From positions 8,122,001 to 8,186,000 of the forward strand of contig OZ014416.1 in NCBI GenBank assembly GCA_963965975.1: a stretch of DNA of 64,000 nt, given 5' to 3'. The translations under genes were made by a program, and so were the position numbers. Below the pieces are notes generated by a model. It was not told where the DNA came from. It worked only from the letters and a program-made list of their open reading frames with translations, and searched no databases. Each line of letters starts with the position of its first letter. The first letter of the stretch is position 1. The DNA is from Xestospongia bergquistia. Its lineage: Eukaryota > Porifera > Demospongiae > Haplosclerida > Petrosiidae. Positions 1 through 13,214 of the stretch are shown one piece after another.

Positions 1-1689
1 AGAGGAAGTACACAAGTATTTATTATTGATTATAATAGTATTAATTATAGAATATATACCAATAATAAAATGGATCACATATTAAAATTAAACATTATTA
101 AAATTATCTTAAGATACTTTTGGATGTATTGGTATTGCAGTTGTTTTCTCTATTATTGAAAGCTGGAAATATCAACTAGTTATCATAAAATAATAGAGAA
201 GTCTTATAATTAATAGTTGAAGAGACTACATTTAAAGAAACATTTTCTGTCTTCAGGTTAAATTACTTAACACTTGGTCTTCAAGTAGATATGTTCAGGT
301 TGAATAATTGTGTTGATGGAAAGAGTAAATTAAATTCATTTGTTATGTTCAGTTAAATTTCATTCAACACTTTCAATATTCAAATATATCTATAAAATAA
401 TGTATAAAAATAGACATTGACATTGTATACAAACACAGTCCAAAACATAACTGTCCAGTATGTAAAGTACGCTAATGAAAAAAATAACAACTACAACTAT
501 TGCAGATATATTTAGTAATTTATAATTTATTTAAGTTTATTGATAAGAAACAACTGACGATATTATATTAATACAAGTATTAGTATAACAATTGTAACAT
601 CTGCTCTGAAAGACATGAGTAATAATTTATTTTTGGATCATGGCTATCATTATTATTAACTACATGATATACAGGACTTGTTTGGTTATTATTATGTAAT
701 GTCTTTTAAAATAAGATATAAATTTGGTTATGTAATTCCTACAAACTTCCTTGTTTTGATTTCTATACAATATATCATTACACATGACATGAAAACACAA
801 TTGACAATTAATGTTAAACTAATATGTTGATATGTAGGGTTTTCCTCACACAGTCATACGTTAGATTTAATAACAAATGTGACTTTGATTTCTATCTTTA
901 GTATGTTCAAGATAAACTAAACTTTATCATTTATAATTAAATTTCTATATTTTTCAGGTTCTAACTTTGTCTTTCATCTTATTTACCTTAATACTGCTCT
1001 ATACATCTTATATACATCTTTTAGTAGTTTTAAATATGTCTACTTTTACATTTTCTAACAACACCTCTTAGTAATAACAAGATAACACCAAGTTTGTACT
1101 AGTTTTACAAATCTAGTGGTACTTCTGTGAATACCAGGATTCTTTTAAGGATTACCTGCTATATTGTTAGTCTATAAACTAAATAGACTTCAAATGTTAG
1201 GTCCATAGAATTTAATAATAGAAATGTTCATATCATTTATTGGCCGACATTCACTGATCATGAATATCATTTACCATAAGACAACATTATATCAATAAAT
1301 ACAAATCTACTAGTTTATAAATAAAATAATAGTCTTTTGATAAACTTGAATTTGACAAAAAGTTGTATTAATAGTACAAGGTTAGTAGGAAGTTTGCTAA
1401 AATGTCAAAATAGTCATATTAATTAAAGGTCTGGGATAAAAAATGCGTTGTTCATTAACATTGTATGACAATGTCAATAAAGTAAAATAATAGAGAAGTA
1501 TTATGGAAATAAGAAAAGAGATATTAAACTGTCTTCAGATGAAACAATGAAAACAATGTCTACAACAGTGGGTGGAGCTAAATCTCTTAAGTGGCTGTAA
1601 ATGATCTCCTTTGTTATAAAATATATTACTTTAAAAAGTAAATACTAACAAACAATAATAATTAATTATTATTTAATTAGTGTACTAAC
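1..1689 (-). other. Intronic sequence of gene A
   Basis: No exon with ankyrin or other recognisable coding potential was found. Parts (for example 60-240 and 1280-1680) match the region around 28100-28700 upstream of gene C's ankyrin exon. About 0.9 kb between them is present here only, so one copy gained or lost sequence after duplication. Confidence 0.6.
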
Positions 1690-4600
1690 CTTATCATACT
1701 GACCATGACGAACATTGACATTAGCACCTGATGTAATTGCTTGAGTTACATTTTCTATATCACCATTTTCAGCTGAAGTCAAAAGTAAGACATCCTGTTA
1801 AAATAAATAATATATTATAACTGTGACATGTACCCACATATAATTAGGTCATGTTTATAATATATCATAACATGTAAGATCACTATGTCCATATCATCAT
1901 ATACAATAAATATATTATTATATTTATCACTTACATTTCTAACTTGGTCTATATCTCTTGCTCCAAAAGAACATAAGATTTTAACAATGTTATCATGTTT
2001 ATACCAGTGTGCTAAATGAAGTGGACTATGTCCCAACTATAAAATGAAATAAATTCTTTAATAATTACAATAGATAAAAATTGTTAAAGTGGACATATAT
2101 AGTAATATATATACACACATGGTCCAAAATAATCTTAGAACTAATCATGTTTATTTCAAGTAAGAACATATTAATATTTTATATATTATTTTACATACTA
2201 GGTTTATTATATTTTCCAGTTATATTAGTAATTGTTATATATCAAACAACAAATGAGAGCTACTTTGTCCTATCCATACTTTATTGAAAATTAATTACAT
2301 TACATTGGCTTTGATCTATATCCTGTCCTACTATACAGGTAGTACTACATATATGTACATGTAGTAGAGATAATAAATGAAATATAAATTATACACAATA
2401 CATACTGACCTTGTTATAAATATTAGGATCTGCATTTGACTGTAGTAGAAATTGGACTACCTCAGTATGACCATTACGTGAGGCTAAATGTAAAGCTGTA
2501 TCATCATCCTAATAATAAAACAATAAAGAATGTAAATGAAAATATCACTACTATAATTTTTAAAATACTACAGTAAGAGAATATAACTAAGACTGGTAAT
2601 CAGTTACAGTATATAGTGAAGATATCACAGCAATGTTGAACATCATACTATAGAGTTAGTAACAGTATGAAAATATATGTGTACACAGATGAAGTAGTAA
2701 CTTTGTCAATATCAGAATTAGTCGTCTATTACAAAAATACAACAACATTGTGTTTATTGAGGTATCTAGATATAGTAAGTTCGTAATATAGAAGTCAAAT
2801 TATATATTGAACTGTGGATTCTTATTATGTACTGTGACTTTGAGTATCATACTTTGGTTTTCAAATGTTAGTATCTATACACAAACTATTTCAATGTCCT
2901 AGTGTTTTCATCATTATATGATTACTATATTACAATGTTATGACATATACAGTATAGCTCATTAGGGTTTGAATATTTCATGACAAAAATATCATTCAAA
3001 GCAATAAATCTTGTACATCTGACTTCTCTTGAAAATATTGTTTTTTAAATAAACTTATAATTGTCAAATTAATGAGTTATCCTTTACTAGAAACAATCAT
3101 TTATTATAGTAAGATATAACTTACAAAGTATTGTACTTGAACATTCACATTAGCATTCTTCTTTAAAGATTCTTTCACTATATCTAATAGTCCTTCTCTA
3201 GCAGCTGCTAACATAATTTCATCCTAAGAAATCACACAATAAGTAAATACAGATAATGTACATTATAATAAATACAACAGTATATATTAGGAATACACAT
3301 GTACATAAATGTCACATGACACAGATTTTATCAACCAGTAGCTCCATTATTAACTATATATAAAGTACATGATCATGTACAGTGTTATATAACTATATCC
3401 TACATATGATAGTATACTTTATTTATCTGAAATGATTTCAAGACATTTATAAATAAATAGATAAAGATCTCCTTTATGATAGAAGATTTACAGTGCTATC
3501 ATAGAGTTAATATGGATAGCTAGTCAAAGACAATTTAGTCATTGTTTAGAAATACATTCAGTCCAATTCAATCTCCTTTTTAAAAGTCTTACAAACTAAT
3601 TAACACAAAAAACAAAGACTAAATAGAAGCTTGACAAATATTAAATACTAAAATCAACTTGCTAAGTCATTTTACAATCTGTTTAAGTGTGTGTTAATAA
3701 GGTCTATTGAATTCATTAGTCATTAATAAACATTCCTGTGGTTACATGTTCTGAAACCAATTAATTCCATACCAAAACGTGACAGATATACAAACATTTA
3801 CTTAGTACTAAAATACTCAGCATTATATGTTAACTTTAATTAATGTAATTATAAATGTTATATGAAGTCAATTGATAACATTGTTGTATCTTATAATGTT
3901 ATATGACATGTTTTAAATTAATGATTTAATGATAGTTATTAACTATATAAACTAATATTAATAGAAAAATAGTGTGGATATAAACAGAATATAGGTATAT
4001 AACAATTATATTAGTAAATGTCATAATGAACTATCCATTAAATGACTTGGGCAATAAATAGGATACATTTTAATATAAGTATGTACATGTACATGTACAT
4101 AATATTAATATAACAATCAAACACCTGAGTTATATTAAATATTGACCTCAACTACATACATGTATATACTTACATAATCAGGAGTAACACCTGCATTTTC
4201 TAAGAACTCTACTATTGTCTTATGACCTTTGATGTAAGCTACAGTATGAGGTGTTTTACCCTATATAATGAAGAAAGACATTTTAATATATGAAATAAAA
4301 TCCAATTACATATATTGTGTATACACAATACAAACTATTACATTATATTGACATGTATCATTAATTAAGACATTACTATCACACAATATAATGGATTTCA
4401 TTCAATTAAATTATAAGACAATATTAAAAATACTACATATAAAGATCATGTATGTTATTAATTGTGGATACTAATTTAATAACTTTAACAAATAGAATAA
4501 TAATTAATAAATTGTGGAAATGTTGAAGTTGTTAATTAATATTTAGGGTGTGGTTAAAATGAATTAATACTCATTAAATGTATATATTTTGATTTAATTA

Positions 4601-7600
4601 CTTAAGTTAGTAGACACAAATAATAACTGTAGATTATAAGGTAAATTAATAGGATCTTACCCCTAAATGATAATTCAAGTTTGCCCCTCTATGAAGGGCT
4701 TGCTTGACTCTCTCTAAATGTCCATCACTAGCAGACTCCCAAAGTTCATCGTCCTATATAATAATAAAACAAGTCATTATATTTAAAAATAGTAAATCAT
4801 ACACAACTACATGTATTATATGAGACTAATAAAACTATAGGACAGGTCAAATACACAATACACAAAGTGATAATATTTATATAAAAAGAACATGATGTAA
4901 TTAGTATTATGTATATAACTAACAGAGACAATTAGACTATACTACAAATACAAGACAATACATTAACTAATAATAAACAGTTTAATTAACTTTATTTATA
5001 TAATATATTTACAACTATAGCTAGAACAATAAGTTAACATTAATAAGATTAACATTTATTTAAATTTTAGTCACTTTAAATGTTGCTTTCAAATAATATC
5101 AACAGTTAGCACTTATATAATGAAATACAATAGTTCCATTTTAATAAATAATACATCTAGAGTCCCAGTAGAAAATTCAATACTTCAATATGAAATTAAT
5201 ATTATACTCTAGACTCTAAACACTAAATCTAGGAACCTAAATGTATTGATTTCACATTAAAGTATGTGGCTTTTTTCTCTGGACTACATTAACTATACAA
5301 TAAAGGATACTATTATTATTAACAATACTAGTCACTACTAATTTAAATACATAATCATAATTATTTATAATACTAGTATGATAAAAGTCACTTTAAAAAT
5401 GAAAGGAGATATAGAGATGACAGTGCCAAAAATTTACTAAACAAATTATTAAAGTGAGTACTATGAACACATAGTGACATGTTCATATAATGATAGTAGA
5501 TACAACTATTGTTTATATAACTAATAGTATTTATGATGTGATAATGAATATGATTAGAGATTAAAGTTATAATAACTTTATTGGCAACTTTAAGAGCCTA
5601 AGTCTAAAATCATAAAGCTATTACTAACTATGGCATATAGCAATATATTTCTAAAAATCAGAATTAACGTAGCAGAAGAAGGACTACCAACCTTCTTCTA
5701 CAACTTTGACTAATGGAGGTCCAAACTACATGTACCAACTAAATAAATTAATATATATTTATTTATTTAAGATTTATTTCTTACTCCAATAGGATTGGAT
5801 GATTGGGAAAAAGCTTCTTGTTCCATTTCATCAAGTTCTTGTTCCTCTATTAAAATTGTAAGAACACAAGTAAATAAAAAATTTCCAAATAATGAATTAA
5901 ATGTCAGTCATTCACATAGAATGTAAACAAGATAGGGATGGCAATTGTATTATCTGGATTCTACACATGTACATAATAGCACAAAGGATGTCATATTGAT
6001 GCATTTTGATTTGCCTGTGTTATTATGCAGGAATGATGTAACTGCCTTTTCTACTATCTTGTTTGCATATTCTTTGTAAAGGATTAAAATCAGTTAACCA
6101 TCCTTAAATTTACATTATTTTAAAAAGTGTTTTAATTGCTTGTTTGATTACTTTTTCTAAAGGAAGCATTAAAAATAATATGGTGTCTAAAATATTTCGT
6201 TTTTCAGTTATTGTGTAATACAAAGAAGTCATGGCAGAAAGAAGACAAAAGAAAAGACTAATTAGACATGTGGTAGCATTGATACCACATGTCTAATTAT
6301 TTCTTTCAAAGTGTATTCATGTAGTGAAAACACCTAACTATCAAGACTTATGACTGACCTTTTGTAATCTTCATTATTAAAGCATTGTCTTTCTTCATTA
6401 GTGATTTGGACAGTTCTGGTTTCTCAGAAAAAGGCCTACATTTAAGAAAAGAAAAACATTGACCTAAAGATCAGAATAATACTTACAGCAAAGAAATTAA
6501 ATCAACATTAGATTTGACTTTGTAACATTTTTGTGATTCTTCCCACTCAAGATGAGTAAAAATCTGAGGTATATGGGAACTCTCACGAAATACTGTTGTT
6601 GGAAGACTAAATACCAATTCAATACAGCCTTCATTGTAGTTGTGAAAATGTAGGATAGCATTTGTTAACCCTAATAATTGGGCCAGGTTTAGTTGTACAG
6701 CTTTTACTTCATTTCCAGTCATAGATAGATCTTCAGATACTTTAAAAAGGAGATTGGTACGAGACTGATCATGGGATGAAGCACAAGGAATCTCAAAAAT
6801 GGAGCGATTCAAGTAAGGTATGAGATTTTTATCTTCATACGTTTCCAAGTATTGCTTTTCAGTTTCGTTGCCTACAGCCTTAACAATAACTTTAAGTGAC
6901 TCATAGTTAAACCACGAACAGTGTTTGGTTAACTTAGAAAGCACAATAGCAATACTGTCATTTTCATGAAATCCAAACAGTATTGTAGAAATATACATAC
7001 TACTTTCTAAAGTGCCGAAACTATGTGCAACTGATTGAACAACATTTGGATCAACTTTGCGTTCTATAAATGACTGCATAACATGGCCAACAAAAACTGC
7101 ATATGCTTCACGAACCTTACGATTCTCAATTATCAGCTTATTTCTCACTCCCTCCATCTCACTTGGTGTCAAACGTTCCCAATTTGGATAACGATCTTTT
7201 GCCTTATGTGGAGCGAGATAATCAGGTTGACTATCTATTGATTTTGTAGTTTTCTCTGATAGATATTTTAAAAAGGATTCTGCAGCATCCCGTTTCTCCA
7301 TTTTCAAGAATGCTTTTACCAACTCTATAGTGGTAGCAGCACTCCCATTTCTTCTTTTCCATTTCCATAATACAGCTGTCTTCCTTTCTACATCATCATT
7401 GATTTGTGAGATTTCATCCAGTGATTGCCTTGATAAAGTAAGAAAACGACCTGTTTTCCTGAAGTCATCTATGCTTTGTGAAGCTTTAATAATTAGCTCA
7501 TCGTCATCACACTCTTTATCCAAGTCTTCATATTGTAGACCATATTGACTCAAAAGATCTATACAATAGTTTTGGAGATATTCACTACATACATGTTTTT

Positions 7601-8053
7601 ATGCTACTATGATTGAAATAATCCAAAATTGAGAAAACATTATAAAATAGAATAAATTGCTAAATGCAGACTAGACTATTGCCAGAATCATAAATCTATC
7701 TACTCATACTTACCAGAAAAGGCTATTGGTAACTTTGTAGCTAGATCTTTACCAGCAATTGCTGCTGGTCCACCGACATCTTCAAGAATTTCAATGTAAC
7801 GTTTCCAGTCTTCCTGTATCTCCAAATCACTATTTCTACACTCTAATCTAGCTTTGAACTGACTCATGATACTACTGAACTTTTTCTCGTTCTTGACTTC
7901 ATCTGTTATCAATTTAGCAGCAAAGGCTTTACTAGCAAATGATTCCATACTTTCCTTTAGTACTGAACAAAGTTTGTCATAGTGGGAATCAAAAACGTCA
8001 ACAACATCTCTTCTATAGCTTCTTAAAGCCTTTTCATCAGGCACAACAGCCAT
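1..8053 (-). CDS. CARD-like / Death domain / sponge module / ankyrin protein (gene A, 3' end outside window)
   Basis: Ten exons read leftward with matching phases: 7714-8053, 6487-7558, 6359-6435, 5785-5846, 4661-4753, 4174-4260, 3125-3223, 2410-2508, 1935-2036, 1690-1794; 712 residues in the window. The start is the ATG at 8053-8051 (context AAGATGGCT). Order: an N-terminal alpha-helical CARD-like region (about residues 10-110), a Death domain (about 128-216), a cryptic module (about 250-440) ending near the motif FEIP, a short acidic linker, then six one-exon ankyrin repeats. All ankyrin exons are phase 0-0. No membrane segment or NACHT ATPase is visible. The protein probably acts as a cytosolic death-fold adaptor or receptor (family inference). 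It is divergent with the phospholipase gene at 8.7 kb. Its ankyrin exons are duplicated in gene C. Confidence 0.83.
1690..4753 (-). CDS. Ankyrin exon cluster of gene A (six single-repeat exons)
   Basis: Six exons (4661-4753, 4174-4260, 3125-3223, 2410-2508, 1935-2036, 1690-1794) encode 31, 29, 33, 33, 34 and 35 residues. Each corresponds to one ankyrin repeat and each is bounded by phase-0 introns. The clearest repeats are DTALHLASRNGHTEVVQFLL (2410-2508) and GHSPLHLAHWYKHDNIVKIL (1935-2036). The others are divergent, with cap-like starts such as DEIMLAAAREG. Five of the six have close duplicates in gene C. Confidence 0.88.
6259..6299. repeat. Perfect 17-bp inverted repeat with 7-nt loop
   Basis: The arm TAATTAGACATGTGGTA is followed by the loop GCATTGA and then the exact reverse complement TACCACATGTCTAATTA. 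It lies in the gene A intron between 5846 and 6359. It could fold as a stable RNA hairpin or be the remnant of a small palindromic transposon; the sequence does not decide between these. Confidence 0.8.
6487..7558 (-). CDS. Large exon of gene A: Death domain plus cryptic module
   Basis: The acceptor is TGTATAG|ATC and the donor GCT|GTAAGT; the exon adds 357 residues. Residues about 128-216 form a Death domain: helices start near SIDDFRKTGRFLTLSRQSLDE, the buried tryptophans are in LWKWKRRNG, and the last helices contain AATTIELVKAFLKMEKRDAA. The rest (about 250-440) is a separate module with KHCSWFNYESLK, a C-terminal Y..KNLIPYLNRSIFEIP and later QLLGLTNAILHFHNYNEG. The same pattern recurs in gene E. 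I know no Pfam name for it. Confidence 0.8.
7714..8053 (-). CDS. First exon of gene A: CARD-like N-terminal domain
   Basis: The exon encodes residues 1-113 plus one base and ends at a consensus donor (CTG|GTAAGT). It is polar and helix-rich, with hydrophobic spacing as in a six-helix bundle (YDKLCSVLKESMESF near the start, WKRYIEILEDVGGPAA near the end). It is placed where many sponge death-fold proteins carry a CARD or DED. The CARD assignment is a pattern judgement; sequence similarity to canonical CARDs is weak, and it could be another helical bundle. Confidence 0.6.
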
Positions 8054-8682
8054 CTTGTCACCTAGTATATTCAGAGCTCTGTAAGCTATCGATGGGTGGA
8101 CTATTCGCTAGTAACCAATATTAATAATATTCAAAGCATTTGTGGGTGGGACACTGTTTACATCAGAAGTTAATAAAAAACGTCTCTCAAGAGTTATGAA
8201 TTTTATAATCAATTGACGATTATGGGTGGTGCTCAAATCATCCCCAACTTATACAGGAGGGGCTACCTCAGGCTTCTCATTTTGATGTGACTCATGGATT
8301 AGTCTAACAAGCAGACGTTTCAACTATACTTTTACATTAAAGGTGGGCTCATCTCTGTATTTAAAGACAGTAATATTACCTCATATTTTAAGATCAATAG
8401 TTATTATGTGTTCCCAACTTTCTATAAATCTGATAATACTAGTCTGATACCTATACTACTAGACTGGACTATTAATGATTTTATGTTAATTTTATTAGTA
8501 TTTTGTGCTATTTTTCTAGCAGATATCTCAACAATATGGTATCATATGATCCCTCATTTACAAATTCCTCTTCATATTTCAATGTTCATAATATTCAAAG
8601 TTGTCTTGTTCCTTTTAAACAATTAAGGGAGAGAACACACAGAAAATCAGAATAAACTCCTTCCCCCTCAACATTGCTGTAG
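8054..8682. promoter_or_regulatory. Head-to-head intergenic region of genes A and B
   Basis: This 629-bp stretch separates the gene A start codon from the first recognised exon of the phospholipase gene. Because gene B lacks an in-frame Met near its first recognised exon, at least one short 5' exon of B must lie here or be missing. A shared or bidirectional promoter is inferred from geometry only. I see no convincing TATA box or other motif. Confidence 0.4.
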
Positions 8683-11600
8683 CAGGAGACAACACAACCT
8701 ATTCCAGTACCCAGACGTAAATGTCCAGGATCCTCTAACTACATCTCAAAATCTCCAGTACAAGGACGAACAGAACCTGAGAACCAGACACAGCAAAGGC
8801 CACGCCCATCTAGTTTCCATGGTGAAGATTCATTGAAGATAATTGAACTTCGATATCGAGAGTCATCAGAACCACAGCCAACTAATGAACAAAAACCAGT
8901 TCCAAAACCACGTACTAAGATACCAGGTAGAGGTTCTATATCAATAACACAGGTATCTGAAATACAATTTGAACATAAGATTTCTCAAGAGTCACCTGAT
9001 GATGGTAGAAAACGTGTTTATTCTAAAGGAAGTAAAGAATATAAACTTGAACATAAGAAAAATCAAGAACAGTCAAAAACAAAAGCCAATAGTCATTATA
9101 TATCTCCATTCCCAGTTCATGGTACTGGTATGAGTCTGTGTGGGTCTGATCCTCCTAGTCTCATACATATATTAGATTTGGCAACTGATGATTGTATGTC
9201 AATACGACATCGTTATGTAGGAAATGATGAAGAAGATATCAAAGAGAAAACAGTATGTTATGTAATGTAAAGTGTATCCATTTAGTTATCTATCCATCCA
9301 TTCATCTATTAATTTATATATCTTTTGACACAGTTGGATATCAATGAAATATCTACTCGTGATCTTCTGGGAGAACGAGAGTCAACTCTAGAGACACCTG
9401 ACTTTGAAATACCTGGTTTATCATTTAAAGAAGTGAGGATTTTCATAAATTAACATCATTATATTATTGTGTTCACTATCTGTATAGATTCAAGATGGAT
9501 TACATCATATTACATCATCAATAGAAAAGAGAACACCTCCTGATAAACCTCCAAGGTAAAGAAAATATTTAACTACAATTAACTGTTTAATTAATGGAAC
9601 TATTAATTATGTATTGTTCATTTTTTCTGAGATAGAAAGAAAAGTGCTCCTGTCACTGAGTCCCCTCCCATATTGTATCATTGTGATCAATGTCAAACTT
9701 CTCCAGAATTACCTAGATCTTCATCCTCTGTATCTTTCCAGTCATCATCTACAGAGAGAAGTAAATCTAAAGGATTATTTGATGCAATTAGACGTGTAAG
9801 TTAGCATCTATAATAACTTTAATTGTACCTCTTTTCAAAAGTATGTAAGAGAATATGATTAGATAATCTCTGTATATCTCTGTATATTCTACTGTCATTA
9901 TAAATGTCGTTTATTAATAAAATAATGTAATTTATAAAACAATGTAGTTTTATTAATAAAATAATGTAATTTATTAGCATTTTTTGTTCATTTAGAGTCC
10001 TATATTTGGGAGAAAGAATAAGACTCCACCCACTATTACTGATGCACCCACTACTGATATAACTGTTGATATTAGATCTAGAATGGATGATGAAGAGAGT
10101 GTTATTAGTCAGGTATAAGATCAATAAATATATTAGTAGTATAAAGACTACAAGTGTAGTGGATTAGTTTAATGAGAACAAAGTATAATGTCATAATAGT
10201 AACCTTTGTTATATTTCCTACTTTATTACTGAATATGAGAACAATAACATTATATTAAAAAATATTTAATTGAAGATGTATTGTTAAAATTTAATCATCA
10301 AATGAAATGTCATGTTATGTGATATAATATAACAAATATACAATGAATTGATATGTAATGTTATTTTATTTACAGACAGGAATTTCTAAATCAAAATTAC
10401 CTCCTCTTCATAGAGCGACTTTAAATGTGAGTTTAACACTTTCCTTTTTCTTTCTGTTATATACAGTTAATGTATTCTCTCTATAGCAACTCTGTAACAT
10501 TTTAAAAGATAAAACTATAGACCCTAATATCAGAGATGATGAAGGATATACTGCTCTTCATTGGTATGTACAGAAACCACGAAGAGATCGTCATAGGTTA
10601 CTACTAATGTGTCTTCAAAGTGGGTGTGGTTTTGATATTGATGCACAAGATAACTTTGACAATACTCCATTACACGTTGCAGCTGAGGTAAGTTTTTAAA
10701 AGAATTAAGTCTCTTGTGAGACCACTTTTGTTTTCTATTGATCAATATATTATACATGTACATGTAAAAGTTGAAAGATTTCTCTAATTTATTGTTTTAA
10801 CTTACTTTATTTAGAAAAATGATTATTTGTATGGCAAAATTCTTGTTGCATTTGGAGCTGATATATCAGTAAAGAACTATCAAGAACTAACACCTAGAGA
10901 TTTAGCAAAACAGGGTCAACTGTTAGAGCTACTAAGTCAATTTCCAGAGCCTTTGGTCAATGAGTGTCTATCATTAGCATCATTACCTCAGGAGCTAGAA
11001 TCATTAAATGTTGATGAGTTAAAGAATGAAATTATTGGACGTCTTATGGTACCAGAAAGAATGTCTGGTTTAGTACGACTTATAGACACTGAAATACAAC
11101 ACCAAAAGGAGAAACTTCATGTAAGTCCTGAGGACGAATTCTTCTCAATGACTCAACGAAGTTTGGACCAGATTTCTGAGGATATAGCAATGAATGGTCA
11201 ATGTTCATATATTAAAAATTGGAAAAAAACTGCTGGAAATCGTGTATTGTTTCTTGATGGAGGTGGTATCCGAGGTCTTGTTCAAATTGAGGTGTTGATG
11301 GAGTTGGAACGTCGTACTGGTCGTAAGATCACAGAGCTCTTTGATTGGATCATTGGTACCAGTACTGGAGGTATAGTAGCACTGGGAGTAGTATATGGTA
11401 AGTAAGGATAGAGCTTACTAATGGTAGCTATCCTAGGTCATTGTGGTTGGTACTGATCTTTACTAGTCTAGAACTTACTAATGATAGCTATCCTAGGTCA
11501 CTGTGGTAAGTATTAATATAGTGTTTGTTATTTATTTCTATATACAGGTAATAAGACACTGACTGAGATGAAACAAGTGTACTTTCAAATGAAGAATGAG

Positions 11601-12794
11601 GTATTTGTTGGTTCAGGTATTGCTGGTACATTCCTCAATATGGCACAAAAATCACGTAATCTTGAAAACATTCTAAAAAGAGAAATTGGAGATACTCCAC
11701 TTAACATTATCCATAAACCAAAGTATAATTGATATATAATATGTACTTATGATCATTTGTTTATTAGAATAATGATATGTACTGTTAACAAAGAACAGCT
11801 TCCAATTAAAGTTCAATTTTTTAATAACTTTATGACAGATAAACCAGAACTAACAGACAGTAAGCTTTAATATGTAACTAAACAATGGATCCTTTCCTTC
11901 CATAGTTCCTGCTTGGAAAGCAGCTAGAGCAACTAGTGCTGCTCCTATGTATTTTACACCCTATCAAGGCAAGTATGTTGATGGAGGTGTTATGGCTAAT
12001 AATCCATGTGAGTTTGCTATGAAAGAGATCAACTTGTATGACCAGTCTATGGGAATACCAGAGCGACATTTTCTATTAGCTATGTCCGTGGGTACTGGTA
12101 TATATCCAGATAAGACATTAGAAGGAGGAGAATGGGGCAAAGGATTTAATATTAAGAAACAGTTACAGTATGTTAAAGAAATGGTGGACATGTTAACTCA
12201 AGCTGTGAGTTGTATAACTAAATAATGTTAACATATAGTCTCATTGAAGAGGAAGTAATGAAAACAGTTTTTATAGATAACTTAGATGACCATATAAGGA
12301 AATGTTTAATTGTATTCATAACATAGTCAATAGTTAATTGTATTCACTCAAACTTCCAAATATGGTCATGAGCTTGTTAATAGTTCCTTCTTTTGTTATA
12401 AATTTTTGTCTATGTAAACTGTGTTCAGTTATATCCATGTAGTATGTTTGATAATATAACATTGTTAGTTTATATATTACATGATCTCTTATTTACTGTA
12501 GATTGGTGAGTCAGAGACAACTGCTCAAAATTTTGCTATCTCATGTCAGAAATATCGTGATCCTATTCCTTTCTTTCGTTTTAATCCTCAACTAATAGAG
12601 GGTGTGTCTCCTGGAGAGATTGATGACTGGAAAATAGTAGAACTAATACTACAAACAAAACAATACTTAGCTAGTCAAGTTAGTATTATTTTATATATTC
12701 TAGTTATATGTCACTATTGTAGGATGTACAAGATAAACTTGATCAACTAGTTCAACTCTTTAAACGTCTTGTTGATCAATCTATTCATCAATAA
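8683..12794 (+). CDS. PLA2G6-like: Ankyrin-repeat patatin-type phospholipase A2 (group VI iPLA2, PLA2G6-like; gene B)
   Basis: Thirteen exons join in phase: 8683-9252, 9334-9432, 9488-9555, 9636-9795, 9996-10112, 10376-10426, 10487-10687, 10815-11397, 11548-11722, 11768-11859, 11906-12204, 12502-12678, 12723-12794; 887 residues plus a missing N terminus. About 355 polar Pro/Ser-rich residues come first, then three ankyrin repeats, then a complete patatin domain. That domain carries the oxyanion loop DGGGIRG, nucleophile motif GTSTG (Ser) and catalytic DGG in [11 protein letters not shown]; the dyad is intact. The family hydrolyses the sn-2 ester of membrane phospholipids without calcium. The visible part alone is longer than vertebrate iPLA2-beta, because of the N-terminal linker. 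A PNPLA8-like identity is less likely because of the ankyrin repeats and C-terminal resemblance. Confidence 0.9.
11240..12794 (+). CDS. Patatin catalytic domain of gene B
   Basis: The domain is built from five introns' worth of splicing. The oxyanion loop and the GTSTG serine lie in the exon ending at 11397. The DGG aspartate lies in exon 11906-12204 (around 11982-11990), next to the conserved [11 protein letters not shown]. The C-terminal extension with [15 protein letters not shown] matches the post-patatin segment of group VI enzymes. All splice junctions keep frame, so the enzyme looks functional. Confidence 0.92.
11402..11512 (+). repeat. Two units of a dispersed ~60-bp intronic repeat
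   Basis: Two near-copies share the cores TGGTAGCTATCCTAGGTCA and TACTAGTCTAGA. They fill the intron after the catalytic-serine exon. The same repeat occurs in the spectraplakin intron at about 49.60-49.80 kb in the opposite genomic orientation, which is the same orientation relative to transcription. Confidence 0.8.
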
Positions 12795-13214
12795 AGACAC
12801 TACATTAGATAACTACTCACTGCTGTTAGTAAATGTGTTATGAAAAATTATTAGACAATTACTGAATAATGTTGTATATTGTTTTAATGAAATATTCTAG
12901 TTATGTAATTGTGGATTCATCACATTATATGTTATTAATATAATAATAATAATAGAGGATTAATTTGTTATGTATTTTAACCAAAAAAATTAACAAAAAC
13001 AGCAGTAACCATAATATAAGAAACTAAGGGTCTATTGTTTTAAGTATATTTACTAACCTAATTATACTAAGGAAATATATGAAGAGGGAAATATAAAAAT
13101 TGTAGAGGACTTGATACTAAGTAGGCGGAGCTAAGCCTGCAGTACATAAAAAGTAAAAAATGTCATGTACAATAGATTACTCAATGATGACATCATTAAT
13201 TAGTTAGAAAAATG
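12795..13214. other. Convergent intergenic spacer between genes B and C
   Basis: The 3' ends of gene B (plus) and gene C (minus) face each other across 420 bp. An AATAAA overlaps the gene B stop codon region (12790-12795). No other gene is visible. Confidence 0.6.

Noticed and set aside
2081-2287. 68-codon plus-strand frame, also present in the duplicate near 29.1-29.3 kb
   Set aside because: It lies in an intron on the opposite strand and is shared only through the segmental duplication.
5669-5702. AGAAGAAGG...CCTTCTTCT stem
   Set aside because: A 9-bp purine/pyrimidine stem is common by chance in this composition; no further support.
8408-8626. 72-codon frame upstream of the phospholipase exon
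   Set aside because: Hydrophobic AT-rich translation with no splice signal that joins it in frame to exon 8683; it is not convincing as the missing first exon.
8683-12794. Bacterial origin or contamination of the patatin gene
   Set aside because: It has twelve spliceosomal introns and an ankyrin-patatin architecture typical of animal group VI enzymes.
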